Shown here: piece by piece, positions 45,901 to 54,801 of the stretch
Layout of the letters: every line of letters begins with the position of its first letter
Numbering within the stretch: the first letter of the stretch is position 1
Assembly: GCF_000143145.1 (NCBI RefSeq)
Contig: NC_014313.1
Span: forward strand, 2,356,001-2,420,000
Reading direction: 5' to 3'
DNA from: Hyphomicrobium denitrificans ATCC 51888
GTDB taxonomy: Bacteria > Pseudomonadota > Alphaproteobacteria > Rhizobiales > Hyphomicrobiaceae
DNA: 64,000 nt
The notes under the pieces: model-generated
What the model was told of the DNA's origin: nothing
The model's database searches: none
Seen by the model: the letters and a program-made list of their open reading frames with translations, nothing else
Position numbers and translations under genes: made by a program

Positions 45901-46125
45901 GTGCATGAAGGCGTCGACGCCGGAGTGATCGGCCTTGTTTGCGCGGGCGGTGTGAACCAACCGGCGCGCGACGTCGGCGATGCGGCGGCGCTCGTCCTCG
46001 GCGAAGAAAGCGCGCTCGATCAGGGCGCCGACGAGACGCGGTTCATCCGCCAGGTATTGCGCGGAAAGTTCATCCCGTGGAGGGAGCGCCCGCTGTAAAT
46101 CTTCATGCCGCAATGCCGCGACCAT
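42937..46125 (-). CDS. putA: Bifunctional proline dehydrogenase / P5C dehydrogenase PutA
   Basis: PutA oxidises proline to glutamate in two steps with internal channelling. The 1062-residue protein has the FAD proline dehydrogenase barrel (TIDAEEQDRLD, VRLVKGAYWDSEI) in the first half, then an aldehyde dehydrogenase with catalytic Cys in SAGQRCSAARI and Glu in FIAETGGINAM. It lacks the N-terminal ribbon-helix-helix DNA-binding domain of enterobacterial PutA, so it cannot be its own repressor. The start ATG 46125 was chosen on family length; the open frame runs on through the panC region but that part shows no homology. It is divergent from panC. Confidence 0.93.
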   Translation of the reverse strand: MVAALRHEDLQRALPPRDELSAQYLADEPRLVGALIERAFFAEDERRRIADVARRLVHTARANKADHSGVDAFMHEYGLATDEGVILMCLAEALLRIPDTETANAFIADKISGGAWDKHLGQSDSLLVNASTWGLMLTGRIVKLKEAKGANPLQALKRLVARSGEPTIRLAVRQAVRLLGEQFVLGSTIESALSRARGFEEKGYRFSYDMLGEAARSERDAERYFQRYMAAIDAVGNAAPPFTATNVDAIFERPSISVKLSALHPRFEPGKEHRLHAELAPRLLTLARAARAKGLGLTIDAEEQDRLDITAGMFGEMLVNPQLDNWNGLGLAVQAYGKRAIPLIRWLRRLSEQTGKRIPVRLVKGAYWDSEIKWAQERGLEDYPVFSRKLHTDVSYLAAMRLLISEPVAFYPQFATHNAHSIASASVAGGAIEFEYQRLHGMGEALYEQIVGVGQFGRPCRIYAPVGGHEDLLGYLVRRLLENGANTSFVNRLGDDETSVSDIIADPVEIADREYTSGDRPVLLTRPRDIYLPERKNSAGLPLVEASVRQSLLADIGKVLKTPFAAGPIVNGTATTAGDAAAFAVSPHDHRERIGSVRLATPQNLEDAITSARNAFVRWERTDAAERARILETAADLFERDRATLLAALIREAGKTLDAAQAEIREAVDYLRYYAVEARRLFSNAIRLRGPTGEDNTLTLRGRGPFACISPWNFPIAIFTGQIAAALAAGNSVIAKPAEQTPIAGYLVVKLLHEAGIPRDVLHLVTGGGKLGEALVKDQRIEGVVFTGSGETAWAIQKSLVDRRGEIIPFIAETGGINAMIADSSALPEQVVRDAVRSAFDSAGQRCSAARILFVQDESASRIRSMLAGAIEALDVGDPLDYATDIGPVIDETAQDALESHKVRMQREAREIVDLAMPEACRAGTYVTPALFEIDRLAKLDHEVFGPILHMIRYQRDHLDKVVAALNATGYGLTLGLHSRIESVAQYVSENARVGNLYINRNQIGAVVGVQPFGGEGLSGTGPKAGGPNYLLRFATERTRSTDITATGGNYTLLSGKSPTGS

Positions 46126-46308
46126 TCTTTGTAACCCGCTGTATCCAGACGCTGTCCGACGATTCGCCTGCTGACCTGAGCATAGCAGATCGCGAAAATG
46201 TCCGCTGCCCTGCTCGCGACGCCTTCCCTCCCCAAATCTCTTGACGGGCTGCCTCGTCTGGCGGCAGGAACTGCCTCGAGTCTCAGCAAAAATAAGGCGC
46301 GCGTCGTG

Positions 46309-47166
46309 AGCCATTCCGTCAAGATCGTTTCCACCGTCCGGGACCTGAGACAGGCGACGGCCGACTGGCGCCGCTCCGGCAAAACGATCGCGCTGGTGCC
46401 GACGATGGGCGCGCTGCATCCGGGGCATGTCTCGCTGGTGAGGCAGGCCAAGGACCGCGCCGACAAGGTCGTCGTGTCGATCTTCGTCAACCCGACGCAG
46501 TTTGCTCCGCATGAGGATCTGGCGCGCTATCCACGCGATGAAGCCGGTGACGTCGCCAAGCTCGCGGAGGCCGACGCCGATCTCGTCTGGGCTCCGGGCG
46601 TGGATGAGATGTATCCAGCAGGGTTCTCGACCGGCGTCAAAGCGGGCAGCGCATCGGCCGATCTCGAAGGCGCGTTCCGGCCGCACCATTTCGACGGCGT
46701 CGCGACAGTGTGCGCGAAGCTTTTCAACCAGGTCACGCCCGACGTCGCGATCTTCGGCGAAAAGGACTTCCAGCAGCTCGCGGTGCTCAGACAGATGGTC
46801 GACGACCTCAATATGCCATTGACGCTCATCGCCGCGCCGACGGTGCGCGAAGCGGACGGTCTGGCGCTGTCGTCGCGCAATGCCTACCTCTCGGAGAAGG
46901 AGCGCGCGATCGCCCCGGCTCTCTATGCGACGATCACCGAGGCGGCCGAAAGAATCGCCGCCGGGACGCCGTTCAGCGTCGTGACGACGGACGCGACGGC
47001 GCGCCTCGTGGAGGCGGGATTCACGAAAGTCGACTATATCGACGTGCGCGACGCCGCGACGCTCAGCGCCGCCACGGTTCCGGGAAAACCGCTGCGTATT
47101 CTGGCCGCCGCGTGGCTCGGAAAGACGCGGCTTATCGACAATGTCGCAGCCGGAAGCCAACCTTAA
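46309..47166 (+). CDS. panC: Pantothenate synthetase
   Basis: PanC joins pantoate and beta-alanine using ATP. Motifs are LVPTMGALHPGH with the HIGH-like element, FVNPTQF, FGEKDFQQL and LSSRNAYLS. The GTG at 46309 gives a start matching the family (the VPTMG motif about 28 residues in) and a protein of 285 residues. An in-frame ATG at 46198 would add 37 residues without homology and is the alternative. The short space to putA (46126-46308) must contain both divergent promoters. Confidence 0.9.
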   Translation, partial: SHSVKIVSTVRDLRQATADWRRSGKTIALVPTMGALHPGHVSLVRQAKDRADKVVVSIFVNPTQFAPHEDLARYPRDEAGDVAKLAEADADLVWAPGVDEMYPAGFSTGVKAGSASADLEGAFRPHHFDGVATVCAKLFNQVTPDVAIFGEKDFQQLAVLRQMVDDLNMPLTLIAAPTVREADGLALSSRNAYLSEKERAIAPALYATITEAAERIAAGTPFSVVTTDATARLVEAGFTKVDYIDVRDAATLSAATVPGKPLRILAAAWLGKTRLIDNVAAGSQP

Positions 47167-47337
47167 GTGGCGGTTCGGCCACAAAGCATATTGGGTGTGG
47201 TGGCACCGGGCGCGGCTCGGTCTATAAGGACGTCTCCAAGATTCGCCTCAGCGGTTCTGCTGTCGTGCGTCAGGCCGTTTCAGGGGCTTTCGGGTTCCGG
47301 CGTGTGCCTGTCGGCGTGACATGATTGAGGATTGCTC

Positions 47338-49347
47338 ATGGGCCGATCGCAGATTGATCTCTTTTCGGAATTCGACAGCGAAATGACTGAAAAATCGTCG
47401 CGCGCCCGTAAGCCCGCCGAAAGCGCGGGTTACAGCGAGCATGACATCGAAGTGCTCGAAGGCCTGGAGCCTGTTCGCCGCCGCCCCGGCATGTACATCG
47501 GCGGCACGGACGAGAAGGCGATGCATCACCTCTTCGCCGAGGTGATCGATAACTCGATGGACGAAGCGGTCGCCGGTCATGCGACGTGGATCGAGGTCGA
47601 GCTTTCCGCTGACGGGTTCCTCGCCGTCACCGACAACGGCCGCGGCATTCCGGTCGGCCCGTATCCGAAAAACAAGAGCCTCAGCACGCTCGAAGTCGTG
47701 CTGACCGTATTGCACGCGGGCGGCAAGTTCGACTCGAAGGCCTACAATACGTCGGGCGGCCTGCACGGCGTCGGCGTGTCCGTCGTCAACGCACTTTCGG
47801 AAACGCTCGAAGTGCAGGTGGCGCGCGACCAGCAGCTTTATCGGATGGTCTTTTCGCGCGGTATTCCGCAGACGAAGCTCGAAAAGCTCGGTTCGATCAT
47901 GAACCGGCGCGGCACCAAGGTTCGTTTCCGTCCGGACGAGAAGATTTTCGGCAAAGGCGCGGCATTCAAGCCGTCGCGGCTTTTGAAAATGTCGCGCGCC
48001 AAGGCTTATCTTTTCGCGGGCGTCGAGATCCGCTGGAAGTGCGCGCCGGAACTGATCAAGGACGATACGCCGTCTGAAGCCGTTTTCCACTTCCCCGGCG
48101 GCCTCGCCGACTATCTGACTGAGTCAATCGACGGCCGCACGCGCGTCACGAAGGATATTTTTTCGGGTCGCATCGAAAAAGATGGCGGTCACGGCTCGGT
48201 CGAATGGGCGGTCGCCTGGATTTCCGACGAGGACGGTTTCTCGCTCTCCTATTGCAACACGGTTCCGACGGCCGAAGGCGGCACGCACGAGAACGGGCTG
48301 CGGCAGGCTCTCTATAAAGGGCTTCGCGCCTATGGCGAGCTGACGGGAAACAAGAAGGCGCAGCAGATCACGTCCGAAGACGTGATGAGCACGGCGGCGT
48401 CGACGCTGTCCGTCTTCATCCGCGAACCTGAGTTCCAGGGGCAGACGAAAGACAAGCTCGCGACGGTCGAAGCGACGAAGATCGTCGAGGCGGCGGTGCG
48501 CGACGCCTTCGATCACTGGCTCGCGGATTCGCCGCAGCAGGCGACGAAGCTGCTCGAGTGGACCGTCGACCAGTCGGAAGAACGTCTGAAGCGGCGGCGC
48601 GAAAAAGAAGTCGGGCGGCAGTCGGCGACGCGCAAGCTGCGTCTGCCGGGCAAGCTTGCCGATTGCTCGATCCAGCAAGCTGCGGGCACCGAAATCTTCA
48701 TCGTCGAGGGCGACTCGGCCGGTGGCAGCGCCAAGAGCGCACGCGATCGCGAGACGCAGGCTATTCTGCCGTTACGCGGCAAGATTTTGAACGTCGCGAA
48801 TGCTTCGTCCGCGAAGCTTTCCCAGAACCAGCTTCTCGCCGATCTCATCCAGGCGCTCGGCGCGGGTACGGCCGCAAAATACCGCGATGAAGATCTGCGC
48901 TATGAGCGCGTGATCATCATGACGGACGCCGACGTCGATGGCGCGCACATCGCGTCGCTGCTGATTACGTTCTTCTATCAAGAGATGCCGGAGCTGATCG
49001 AGAACGGCCATCTCTTCCTTGCCGTGCCGCCGCTCTACAAAATCTCAGACAAGTCCGACGTTGCGTATGCGCGCAACGAGGCGCATCGCGATCAGCTCAT
49101 CGAGACGCAATTCAAGAACAAGAAGCCGAAAGTCACACGCTTCAAAGGTCTCGGCGAGATGGACTTCAAGGATCTCAAGGAAACGACGATGGACAAGCGG
49201 CGGCGCACGCTGCTGCGCGTTGCGATCGGCGAAGGCGAACGCGATATGTTGTCCGAGGTCGTGAATTCGCTGATGGGATCGAAGCCCGAGGCGCGGTTCC
49301 GGTTCATTCAGGAGCGCGCGGCGTTCGCGAAGGATCTAGACATCTAG
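47338..49347 (+). CDS. parE: DNA topoisomerase IV subunit B
   Basis: This 669-residue GHKL ATPase subunit decatenates daughter chromosomes with ParC. The ATP site shows EVIDNSMDEAVAG, DNGRGIPVG and GGLHGVGVSVVNAL; the TOPRIM metal site is EGDSAGGSAKSARDR and MTDADVDGAHI. The N terminus and length favour ParE over GyrB, which is longer and has a different tail (no PLRGKILNVE end). The start ATG 47338 has GAGG eight bases before it. The gene stands alone between panC and a convergent desaturase. Confidence 0.92.
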   Translation: MGRSQIDLFSEFDSEMTEKSSRARKPAESAGYSEHDIEVLEGLEPVRRRPGMYIGGTDEKAMHHLFAEVIDNSMDEAVAGHATWIEVELSADGFLAVTDNGRGIPVGPYPKNKSLSTLEVVLTVLHAGGKFDSKAYNTSGGLHGVGVSVVNALSETLEVQVARDQQLYRMVFSRGIPQTKLEKLGSIMNRRGTKVRFRPDEKIFGKGAAFKPSRLLKMSRAKAYLFAGVEIRWKCAPELIKDDTPSEAVFHFPGGLADYLTESIDGRTRVTKDIFSGRIEKDGGHGSVEWAVAWISDEDGFSLSYCNTVPTAEGGTHENGLRQALYKGLRAYGELTGNKKAQQITSEDVMSTAASTLSVFIREPEFQGQTKDKLATVEATKIVEAAVRDAFDHWLADSPQQATKLLEWTVDQSEERLKRRREKEVGRQSATRKLRLPGKLADCSIQQAAGTEIFIVEGDSAGGSAKSARDRETQAILPLRGKILNVANASSAKLSQNQLLADLIQALGAGTAAKYRDEDLRYERVIIMTDADVDGAHIASLLITFFYQEMPELIENGHLFLAVPPLYKISDKSDVAYARNEAHRDQLIETQFKNKKPKVTRFKGLGEMDFKDLKETTMDKRRRTLLRVAIGEGERDMLSEVVNSLMGSKPEARFRFIQERAAFAKDLDI

Positions 49348-49436
49348 TCCGCGTTCCTAAGCGAAGTTTCTTTCGTCGCCCCCTCGTCCGGTCTTCGGCC
49401 ACCTTCTTCCGATGTAAGAAGGAATGGCTGAGGGCC

Positions 49437-50834
49437 TCACTTGCCCTTGGCTGAGGCTTCGTTCTCGCGCGCGATGGCGTCGGGATTGCGAACTTTCGCA
49501 TATTCGAGCGTCGAGGTGTCGACGTAGACGTCTTCCTGGACCTTCGGCGCGTACTTCTCTCCGAGCACCTCTACGACCGTCGGATTGCGCCCCTCGGTCT
49601 CGCCATGCGGCGAGTTGAAGTAGCCTTCCACCACGACGCCTTTCTCGCGGTATTCGGGTTCCTGCAGCAACAGCTCGTGCAAACCTTGCAGCTTGTAGTG
49701 CGGGACGGACGCATAGATGTGATGCGGCAGGTGATAGTCCATACCGAACGGAAACACGGCATAGCGAATGAACGGATTGACGAGAAACACGCGCGAGTTC
49801 GTATAGCGCCCACGATCGGCGTTTCCGTGCTGCACCCATTGGCGCATGATCATGAACAGCGGGAACGTCGTGAACAACGGCACGACCCACAGCAGCGCGA
49901 AGTAGCGCCACGCCTGTCCGTAGCCGCCGACTTCGATGGCAGTCAGCGCCGCGTACAGCATCGCCATGTATGCGACGCGACTGATGTTCGTCGTCCGATG
50001 CGAAACGACCGTTTCGACATGCGCGTGCGGAAGTTTGTTCTCGTCGAGGCGCGCGAAGTACGTCACGACGAGCGCGGTCAGCGCGCCAAGCGCGGCAAAC
50101 GCCAACGCGCCGTGACCTGATCGAACCAGAGGAATGACCAAGGCTGGTGCTGCGACGGCGTAAAGTATTCCCGCCAGCGTCGGCAGCTTTTCGCCGCGCT
50201 TTTCGCGATCGACGTATGGGTTGTTGACGGTCCCGAGCGCGCTATAGCGGGCGCGCGCGATCGTGTAGCGGAACAAATTCGGCAGCCACAGCTGCTTGCC
50301 GAGCGCCGCCAGCATCTCGAAATGCGTAATCGGGAAATCGAGATCGTGGCCGCTATCGTGCAGCTGCGCGCAATCGGGATCGCGGACCGGATCGTTGATG
50401 AACTGGTGATGCGCGAGATGATGCAAGCGGAAATGAAAGGTCGACGTATAGATCGGAAACGCCGCCAACCAATCCGAAGTCAGCTCGTTCAAGATTTTAT
50501 TCTCGAAAAGAATAAAATGCGTGCCTTCGTGGATGACGCCGCCGAACTGATGCTGGGAGGCGCCGATCACCACGATCGCGACGAGCGTCGCGGGAATATT
50601 CCACCACCACTCCAGTCCTGCTGCGGCGACGGCGTGATAGCTCCAGACCGCACCACCAATGGCGGCAGCGATCACCAAATAGACGACGCCAATATGATAG
50701 AAATTCGTGGAGTTATCGCGCTTTTTCAATTCGCGAATGGCTTCGCCTCGCCGCTGCCCTTTCGGACGTGCCGCGCCGGGCGCAACTGCGGTTTCAGCTA
50801 TCAGCTCGGTCTTCGCAAAGGCGTTTGCAGTCAT
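49437..50834 (-). CDS. Membrane fatty acid desaturase
   Basis: This 465-residue di-iron desaturase has three His boxes: HEGTH (near 105), HHLAHH (near 140) and a later HLPHH (near 370), with at least four membrane helices between them. Such enzymes insert a double bond into acyl chains or into carotenoid/sphingoid-like lipids. The very hydrophilic N-terminal 40 residues and a C-terminal tail of about 70 residues are unusual in length. The position of the double bond cannot be inferred. The 309 bases before the aquaporin gene contain no supported gene. Confidence 0.86.
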   Translation of the reverse strand: MTANAFAKTELIAETAVAPGAARPKGQRRGEAIRELKKRDNSTNFYHIGVVYLVIAAAIGGAVWSYHAVAAAGLEWWWNIPATLVAIVVIGASQHQFGGVIHEGTHFILFENKILNELTSDWLAAFPIYTSTFHFRLHHLAHHQFINDPVRDPDCAQLHDSGHDLDFPITHFEMLAALGKQLWLPNLFRYTIARARYSALGTVNNPYVDREKRGEKLPTLAGILYAVAAPALVIPLVRSGHGALAFAALGALTALVVTYFARLDENKLPHAHVETVVSHRTTNISRVAYMAMLYAALTAIEVGGYGQAWRYFALLWVVPLFTTFPLFMIMRQWVQHGNADRGRYTNSRVFLVNPFIRYAVFPFGMDYHLPHHIYASVPHYKLQGLHELLLQEPEYREKGVVVEGYFNSPHGETEGRNPTVVEVLGEKYAPKVQEDVYVDTSTLEYAKVRNPDAIARENEASAKGK

Positions 50835-51143
50835 CTGTCGAAAACCCTCGGCCAGTCAGAAGAGCCTTTACAGACGCGGTCGTCACAAGGCGCTTCGCGC
50901 CGTTGCTGAATGCACGTTACGCCTCGGAGCACCAATCAGAAAATCAATTCAGCTGACATGACAAATAAGCAATTCTCGGTTTGTGACGGGATTCCAACGC
51001 TTTTTCTCAGTTTGATTAAACCCGTCCTCGTGTCGGCCTGCTCGCTCTATATTCCGAACTCAGTTAAACTTATTCAGCGCGTCAATGATTCGAATCAAGA
51101 GAGTCGTGGTGCGCGCAGACATTGCCCCAGAGGGAAATATTAC
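50835..51143. other. Intergenic region, desaturase-aquaporin
   Basis: This stretch of 309 bases between divergent genes presumably holds both promoters. An open frame continues upstream of the aquaporin ATG, but has no ribosome site and no homology. I see no hairpin, repeat or small gene that stands out. The sequence is more A+T-rich than its neighbours, as expected for a promoter region. Confidence 0.5.
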
Positions 51144-51815
51144 ATGAATAGCAGAGCGATCGCAGCCGAAGTGTTCGGCACCTTTATGCTGATGGCGTCC
51201 GTTCTCGGCGCTGCCTTTTACTCATTCGGAGCGCCCGCCGGCGCAGCCGGTATTCTCGGCGTTGCATTGTCGATCGGCACCACGGTGATGGTGATGGCAT
51301 ATGCGGTAGGCCAAATCTCAGGCGGTCATTTCAATCCGGCCGTAACGCTCGGGCTGGTCGCGGGCGGCCGTTTCGAAGCAAGCAAGGCCGTGCCTTACAT
51401 CATCGCGCAGGTCGTCGGTGCGCTGGCGGCGTGCGGTGTGTTCTCCCTCGTCGGCCACACCGGTGCGACGTTCGCTGCGAACGGTTATGGTGAACTGTCG
51501 ATGCTCAAGGCGAGCCTCGGCGAAGTCTTCATTCTCGAGACCGTGCTGACGGCATTCTTCCTTATCGTCATCATGGGCGTAACGCGCGCGAACGGCCCTG
51601 CTCTGCTGGCTCCGGTGGCGATCGGTTTGACGCTTACTGCGATCCACCTGATGGCGATTCCGATCTCGAACGCTTCCGTGAACCCGGCCCGTAGTCTTGG
51701 CTCGGCGATTTACGCTGGCGGCGAAGCGCTGTCGCAGGTTTGGGTGTTCTGGGCTGCGCCGATCCTTGGCGGCGTCATCGGTGGTGTCGTCGGCCGGTGG
51801 CTGCTCGAAGACTGA
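51144..51815 (+). CDS. aqpZ: Aquaporin (AqpZ-like MIP channel)
   Basis: This 224-residue protein of six helices has both half-helix motifs: GGHFNPAVT and SVNPARS. Conserved NPA pairs and the Arg that follows the second one predict a selective water channel (AqpZ-like), though glycerol or hydrogen peroxide permeation is not excluded. The start ATG 51144 follows AGAGGGA. The gene is isolated between two intergenic regions, implying its own promoter. Confidence 0.92.
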   Translation: MNSRAIAAEVFGTFMLMASVLGAAFYSFGAPAGAAGILGVALSIGTTVMVMAYAVGQISGGHFNPAVTLGLVAGGRFEASKAVPYIIAQVVGALAACGVFSLVGHTGATFAANGYGELSMLKASLGEVFILETVLTAFFLIVIMGVTRANGPALLAPVAIGLTLTAIHLMAIPISNASVNPARSLGSAIYAGGEALSQVWVFWAAPILGGVIGGVVGRWLLED

Positions 51816-52149
51816 TCGCGACACGTCTTATCCAACGGGGCGGGGATCGAGGTCTCCGCTCCACTCTTTGTCCGGTCCGACCGGGCTCTCGCTGCTCCTG
51901 CCGTGACAGAAACGCGCGGCCCGACGGCGCAAAACCACCGAGTTTTCCTTGCACTTCAGTCGGATGTATGCGAGCACGCAGGCGTGCCGGAGCGCAGGGG
52001 ATCGAGTTTGCGCATTTTTTAACGCATTTTGATCCGCACTCCCATTTCGGCTTTGGACCTTTTCGGCACCTATCCCCCTGCGCTCTCAATCGACCGTCTG
52101 GTGCTCGCGCACCGGAGTTTTTGGGTTGTGCAGATGGAGACCTTGACTG
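51816..52149. other. Intergenic region before the RNA helicase
   Basis: These 334 bases contain no gene I can support; frames on both strands are open but have no homology. The stretch includes the leader of the helicase gene. Leaders of this kind (long, structured) often mediate cold-shock control of DEAD-box helicases, but I have no direct evidence of such a motif. Confidence 0.45.
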
Positions 52150-53772
52150 TTGGACAGCAAGACGTTCGCTGACCTCGGGCTTTCGCCCAAGGTTCAAGCG
52201 GCCGTAATGGCCGCGGGATATGTAAATCCCACCCCTATTCAAGCCGCAGCCATTCCGGTCGCCCTGACCGGACGTGACGTTCTCGGCATCGCCCAAACGG
52301 GCACAGGCAAAACCGCCTCTTTCGTTCTTCCGATGATTACGCGGCTCGAGACGGGACGTGCGCGCGCGCGAATGCCTCGCTCGCTGATCCTGGCTCCGAC
52401 GCGCGAGCTTGCCGCGCAGGTCGCGCAGAGCTTCGAGAAGTACGGCACCAATCATAAGCTCTCCGTCGCACTGCTGATCGGCGGCGTGTCGATGGACGAT
52501 CAGGTGAAAAAGCTCGATCGCGGCGTCGACGTTCTGATCGCGACGCCTGGACGCTTGCTCGATCATTTCGGGCGCGGACGCGTGATGCTGATGGGCGTCG
52601 AGATTCTCGTCATCGACGAAGCCGACCGCATGCTCGACATGGGCTTCATTCCGGACATCGAGAAAATCTGCAAGCTGCTGCCGCCGCGCCGGCAGACGCT
52701 ATTCTTCTCGGCGACTATGCCGCCCGAGATCACGCGACTCGTCGATCAGTTCCTGAAAGATCCGACGCGCATCGAAGTCGCCAAGCCGGCGACGACGGCG
52801 AAGACGATCACGCAGCGCTTCGTCTACTGCCAGAACGGCGAAGACTGGGCGAAACGCGAGATGCTTCGCGAGCTCATTCGCGACGGCAACGTCAAGAACG
52901 CCATCATCTTCTGCAATCGCAAGCGCGATGTCGCGGTACTCTACAAATCGCTGTCTAAGCACGGCTTCAATGCCGGCGAACTCCACGGCGACATGGATCA
53001 GACGAGTCGTACGGAGACGCTCGACAAGTTCCGCAACGGCGAAATCATGCTGCTTGCGGCGTCCGACGTTGCCGCGCGCGGTCTTGATATCCCGGATGTT
53101 TCGCACGTCTTCAATTTCGATCTTCCTTGGGCTGCCGACGATTACGTTCACCGCATTGGGCGAACCGGCCGCGCGGGACGCGAGGGCCATTCTGCATCGC
53201 TCGTCAGTCCGGACGACCTGAAATTCGTCGCGGACATCGAGAAGGTGACCGGCGAAACTGCGATCTGGCTTGGCGATCCTCCAAGCGAGGAAGACATCGC
53301 GGGTGCTGGCAAACGACGCCGGGGCCGCGGCGGACGCGGAGCTCCGCAGGCGAAATCCGGCCGGCCGCACGGCAGCCGTGACGCGCGCAAACCGGAGCCG
53401 AGAAAAGTCAACGGCGCGCCGCAACAGCGCGAGCAGCATGGCGGTGAGCAAGAGGCCAAGGCTGAACGTCCGCAGGCGGCGTCGCCCGCGCCCCAGCAGG
53501 CAAAACGCGAACGTCCGCGTGCGAACGAACAGCAGCCGCCGCGCGATAAACCTCAGCGGACTGCTCAGCGTCCGCGCGCGGCTGACAGCTGGACTGACGA
53601 GCCGAAGGCGCCGCAGCGTCGTGCTCCTGCGCCGGAGCGTTCACCTGCTGCCGAGCCGGTTCGCAAGCCGCAACCTGCTCCCCGGCATGACGAACGCGTC
53701 GGATTCGCGGAGAATATTCCGGCGTTCATGCGCAAGCCGTCACGCCCAGCGAAGGTGCCAGGCCGAGGCTAG
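52150..53772 (+). CDS. rhlE: DEAD-box RNA helicase (RhlE-like)
   Basis: This is a 540-residue ATP-dependent RNA helicase. The Q motif is NPTPIQ, Walker A AQTGTGKT (48-55), motif II VIDEADRML, SAT in FFSATM, and the C-terminal RecA domain ends in HRIGRTGRAG. The tail from about residue 390 is Arg/Pro/Gln-rich, low-complexity, probably disordered and RNA-binding. The start is TTG at 52150 with GGAG ten bases before it; no ATG gives the full Q-motif region. Likely roles are ribosome assembly or mRNA turnover. Confidence 0.9.
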   Translation: MDSKTFADLGLSPKVQAAVMAAGYVNPTPIQAAAIPVALTGRDVLGIAQTGTGKTASFVLPMITRLETGRARARMPRSLILAPTRELAAQVAQSFEKYGTNHKLSVALLIGGVSMDDQVKKLDRGVDVLIATPGRLLDHFGRGRVMLMGVEILVIDEADRMLDMGFIPDIEKICKLLPPRRQTLFFSATMPPEITRLVDQFLKDPTRIEVAKPATTAKTITQRFVYCQNGEDWAKREMLRELIRDGNVKNAIIFCNRKRDVAVLYKSLSKHGFNAGELHGDMDQTSRTETLDKFRNGEIMLLAASDVAARGLDIPDVSHVFNFDLPWAADDYVHRIGRTGRAGREGHSASLVSPDDLKFVADIEKVTGETAIWLGDPPSEEDIAGAGKRRRGRGGRGAPQAKSGRPHGSRDARKPEPRKVNGAPQQREQHGGEQEAKAERPQAASPAPQQAKRERPRANEQQPPRDKPQRTAQRPRAADSWTDEPKAPQRRAPAPERSPAAEPVRKPQPAPRHDERVGFAENIPAFMRKPSRPAKVPGRG

Positions 53773-53978
53773 TCGCGCTCGAACTCCAAAGCGACGCCTC
53801 AATCCAATCGTGGCGGCATCGGCTGCGTCTTCAATGGCGCCGCCGTTGCCGGCCTAGTCCGCCGACCGAAGGGATGATAATCCACCCGGCCTATAGTCGG
53901 CGCGTCTGCCTACACCACATGCCAGTTTCGGACGGCGGAGAGGCACGGTTAGACCTGCAGCCAAAGGAATTTGGCGCC

Positions 53979-54251
53979 ATGATCCTCTCGACAAAGGTCC
54001 TCGTCGCGGCCGCTGCGACGGCACTATCCGCTTGCGTTTTCAGCTTGCCCGCCAGCGCTAACTATCTGGGCTACGCAAACGGCGATCCCGAGAATTGGGG
54101 TTTCTACGAGGAGCAGCACAACGGCGCCCCGCCGCCGGCTGCCACAACGTTGCCCGTTGGCCCTTCCCACGCCTACATCATCCACAATGGGCGGGCATAT
54201 GTCCCTGTGCACGAAGAATGGCGCGGTCACACCCGCGAGCGGATGCCATGA
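53979..54251 (+). CDS. Small exported protein, unknown function
   Basis: This 90-residue protein starts at ATG 53979 (AAGGA ten bases before). The first 27 residues form a signal peptide (ending SLPASA) with a Cys in ALSACVF, so a lipoprotein is conceivable, although no clear lipobox is seen. The mature part has NYLGYANGDPENWGFY, a Pro/Ala run and a terminal EEWRGHTRERMP. I recognise no family. It converges on the suf operon. Confidence 0.62.
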   Translation: MILSTKVLVAAAATALSACVFSLPASANYLGYANGDPENWGFYEEQHNGAPPPAATTLPVGPSHAYIIHNGRAYVPVHEEWRGHTRERMP

Positions 54252-54295
54252 TTTGAGCGGCGCCAACGACGCCTAGAAAAATTGCAAAAACATAA

Positions 54296-54318
54296 GGCGC
54301 CGCTGGAACAGCGGCGCC
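54296..54318 (-). terminator. Terminator of the suf operon
   Basis: A perfect 10-bp GC stem (54296-54305 with 54309-54318, three-base loop) is followed on the minus strand by TTATGTTTTTG. It is 27 bases downstream of the last suf gene. Confidence 0.82.
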
Positions 54319-54345
54319 TCGGAAAACATCAGATCCAGCGGTTTG

Positions 54346-54723
54346 TTAACGATCAGCTGGCGCGAAGCCCTCCGGCACCGCTGGGGCCGGTTCGAGATTG
54401 ACGCTCTCGCCGCATCCACAGGCGCTTTTCTGGTTCGGGTTGTTGAACACGAACTGCGATGAGAGCTTGTCCGTCTTGAAGTCCATCTCGGTGCCGAGCA
54501 GATACATGATCGCGGCGGGATCGATGAGCACGATCGCGCCCTTGTCCTCGATCACCTCGTCGAACTTCCCGATCTGATCGGCCCACGTCATCGTATATTC
54601 CATGCCCGCGCAGCCGCCCTTCTTGATGCCGATCTTCAGCGCCTTGACGCCGGGCTTCTGGGCAATCAACGTCGCGACGCGCGCCGCAGCGGCGTCCGTC
54701 AACGTCATGACTTTTGGCATCAT
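54346..54723 (-). CDS. sufA: SufA/IscA-type iron-sulfur carrier
   Basis: This 125-residue A-type carrier has three conserved Cys (GGCAGMEY and the SACGCGES pair) that hold the transferred cluster. The start at 54723 (ATGATGCC) gives the family N terminus; an upstream ATG at 54789 is in frame. It is the last gene of the operon, 78 bases after sufT. A-type proteins deliver clusters made on SufBCD to apo-enzymes. The Ala/Pro-rich C-terminal tail (PAPAVPEGFAPADR) is a small extension. Confidence 0.91.
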   Translation of the reverse strand: MMPKVMTLTDAAAARVATLIAQKPGVKALKIGIKKGGCAGMEYTMTWADQIGKFDEVIEDKGAIVLIDPAAIMYLLGTEMDFKTDKLSSQFVFNNPNQKSACGCGESVNLEPAPAVPEGFAPADR

Positions 54724-54801
54724 TCTAAGCGAGGGCACGCGCGCCTCCGTGGTTCGAACCGGCCAAGTATATGGGTATTCGCGAGCCAAATACGAGGTAC
54801 A

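Noticed and set aside
46126..47184. Long N-terminal extension of putA on the minus strand
   Set aside because: The frame is open but lies over panC on the other strand, reads as Arg/His-rich nonsense and exceeds the family length; it is a codon-bias shadow.
50910..51143. Upstream extension of the aquaporin frame
   Set aside because: Adds 78 residues with no homology; the ATG at 51144 has a ribosome site and the normal family N terminus.
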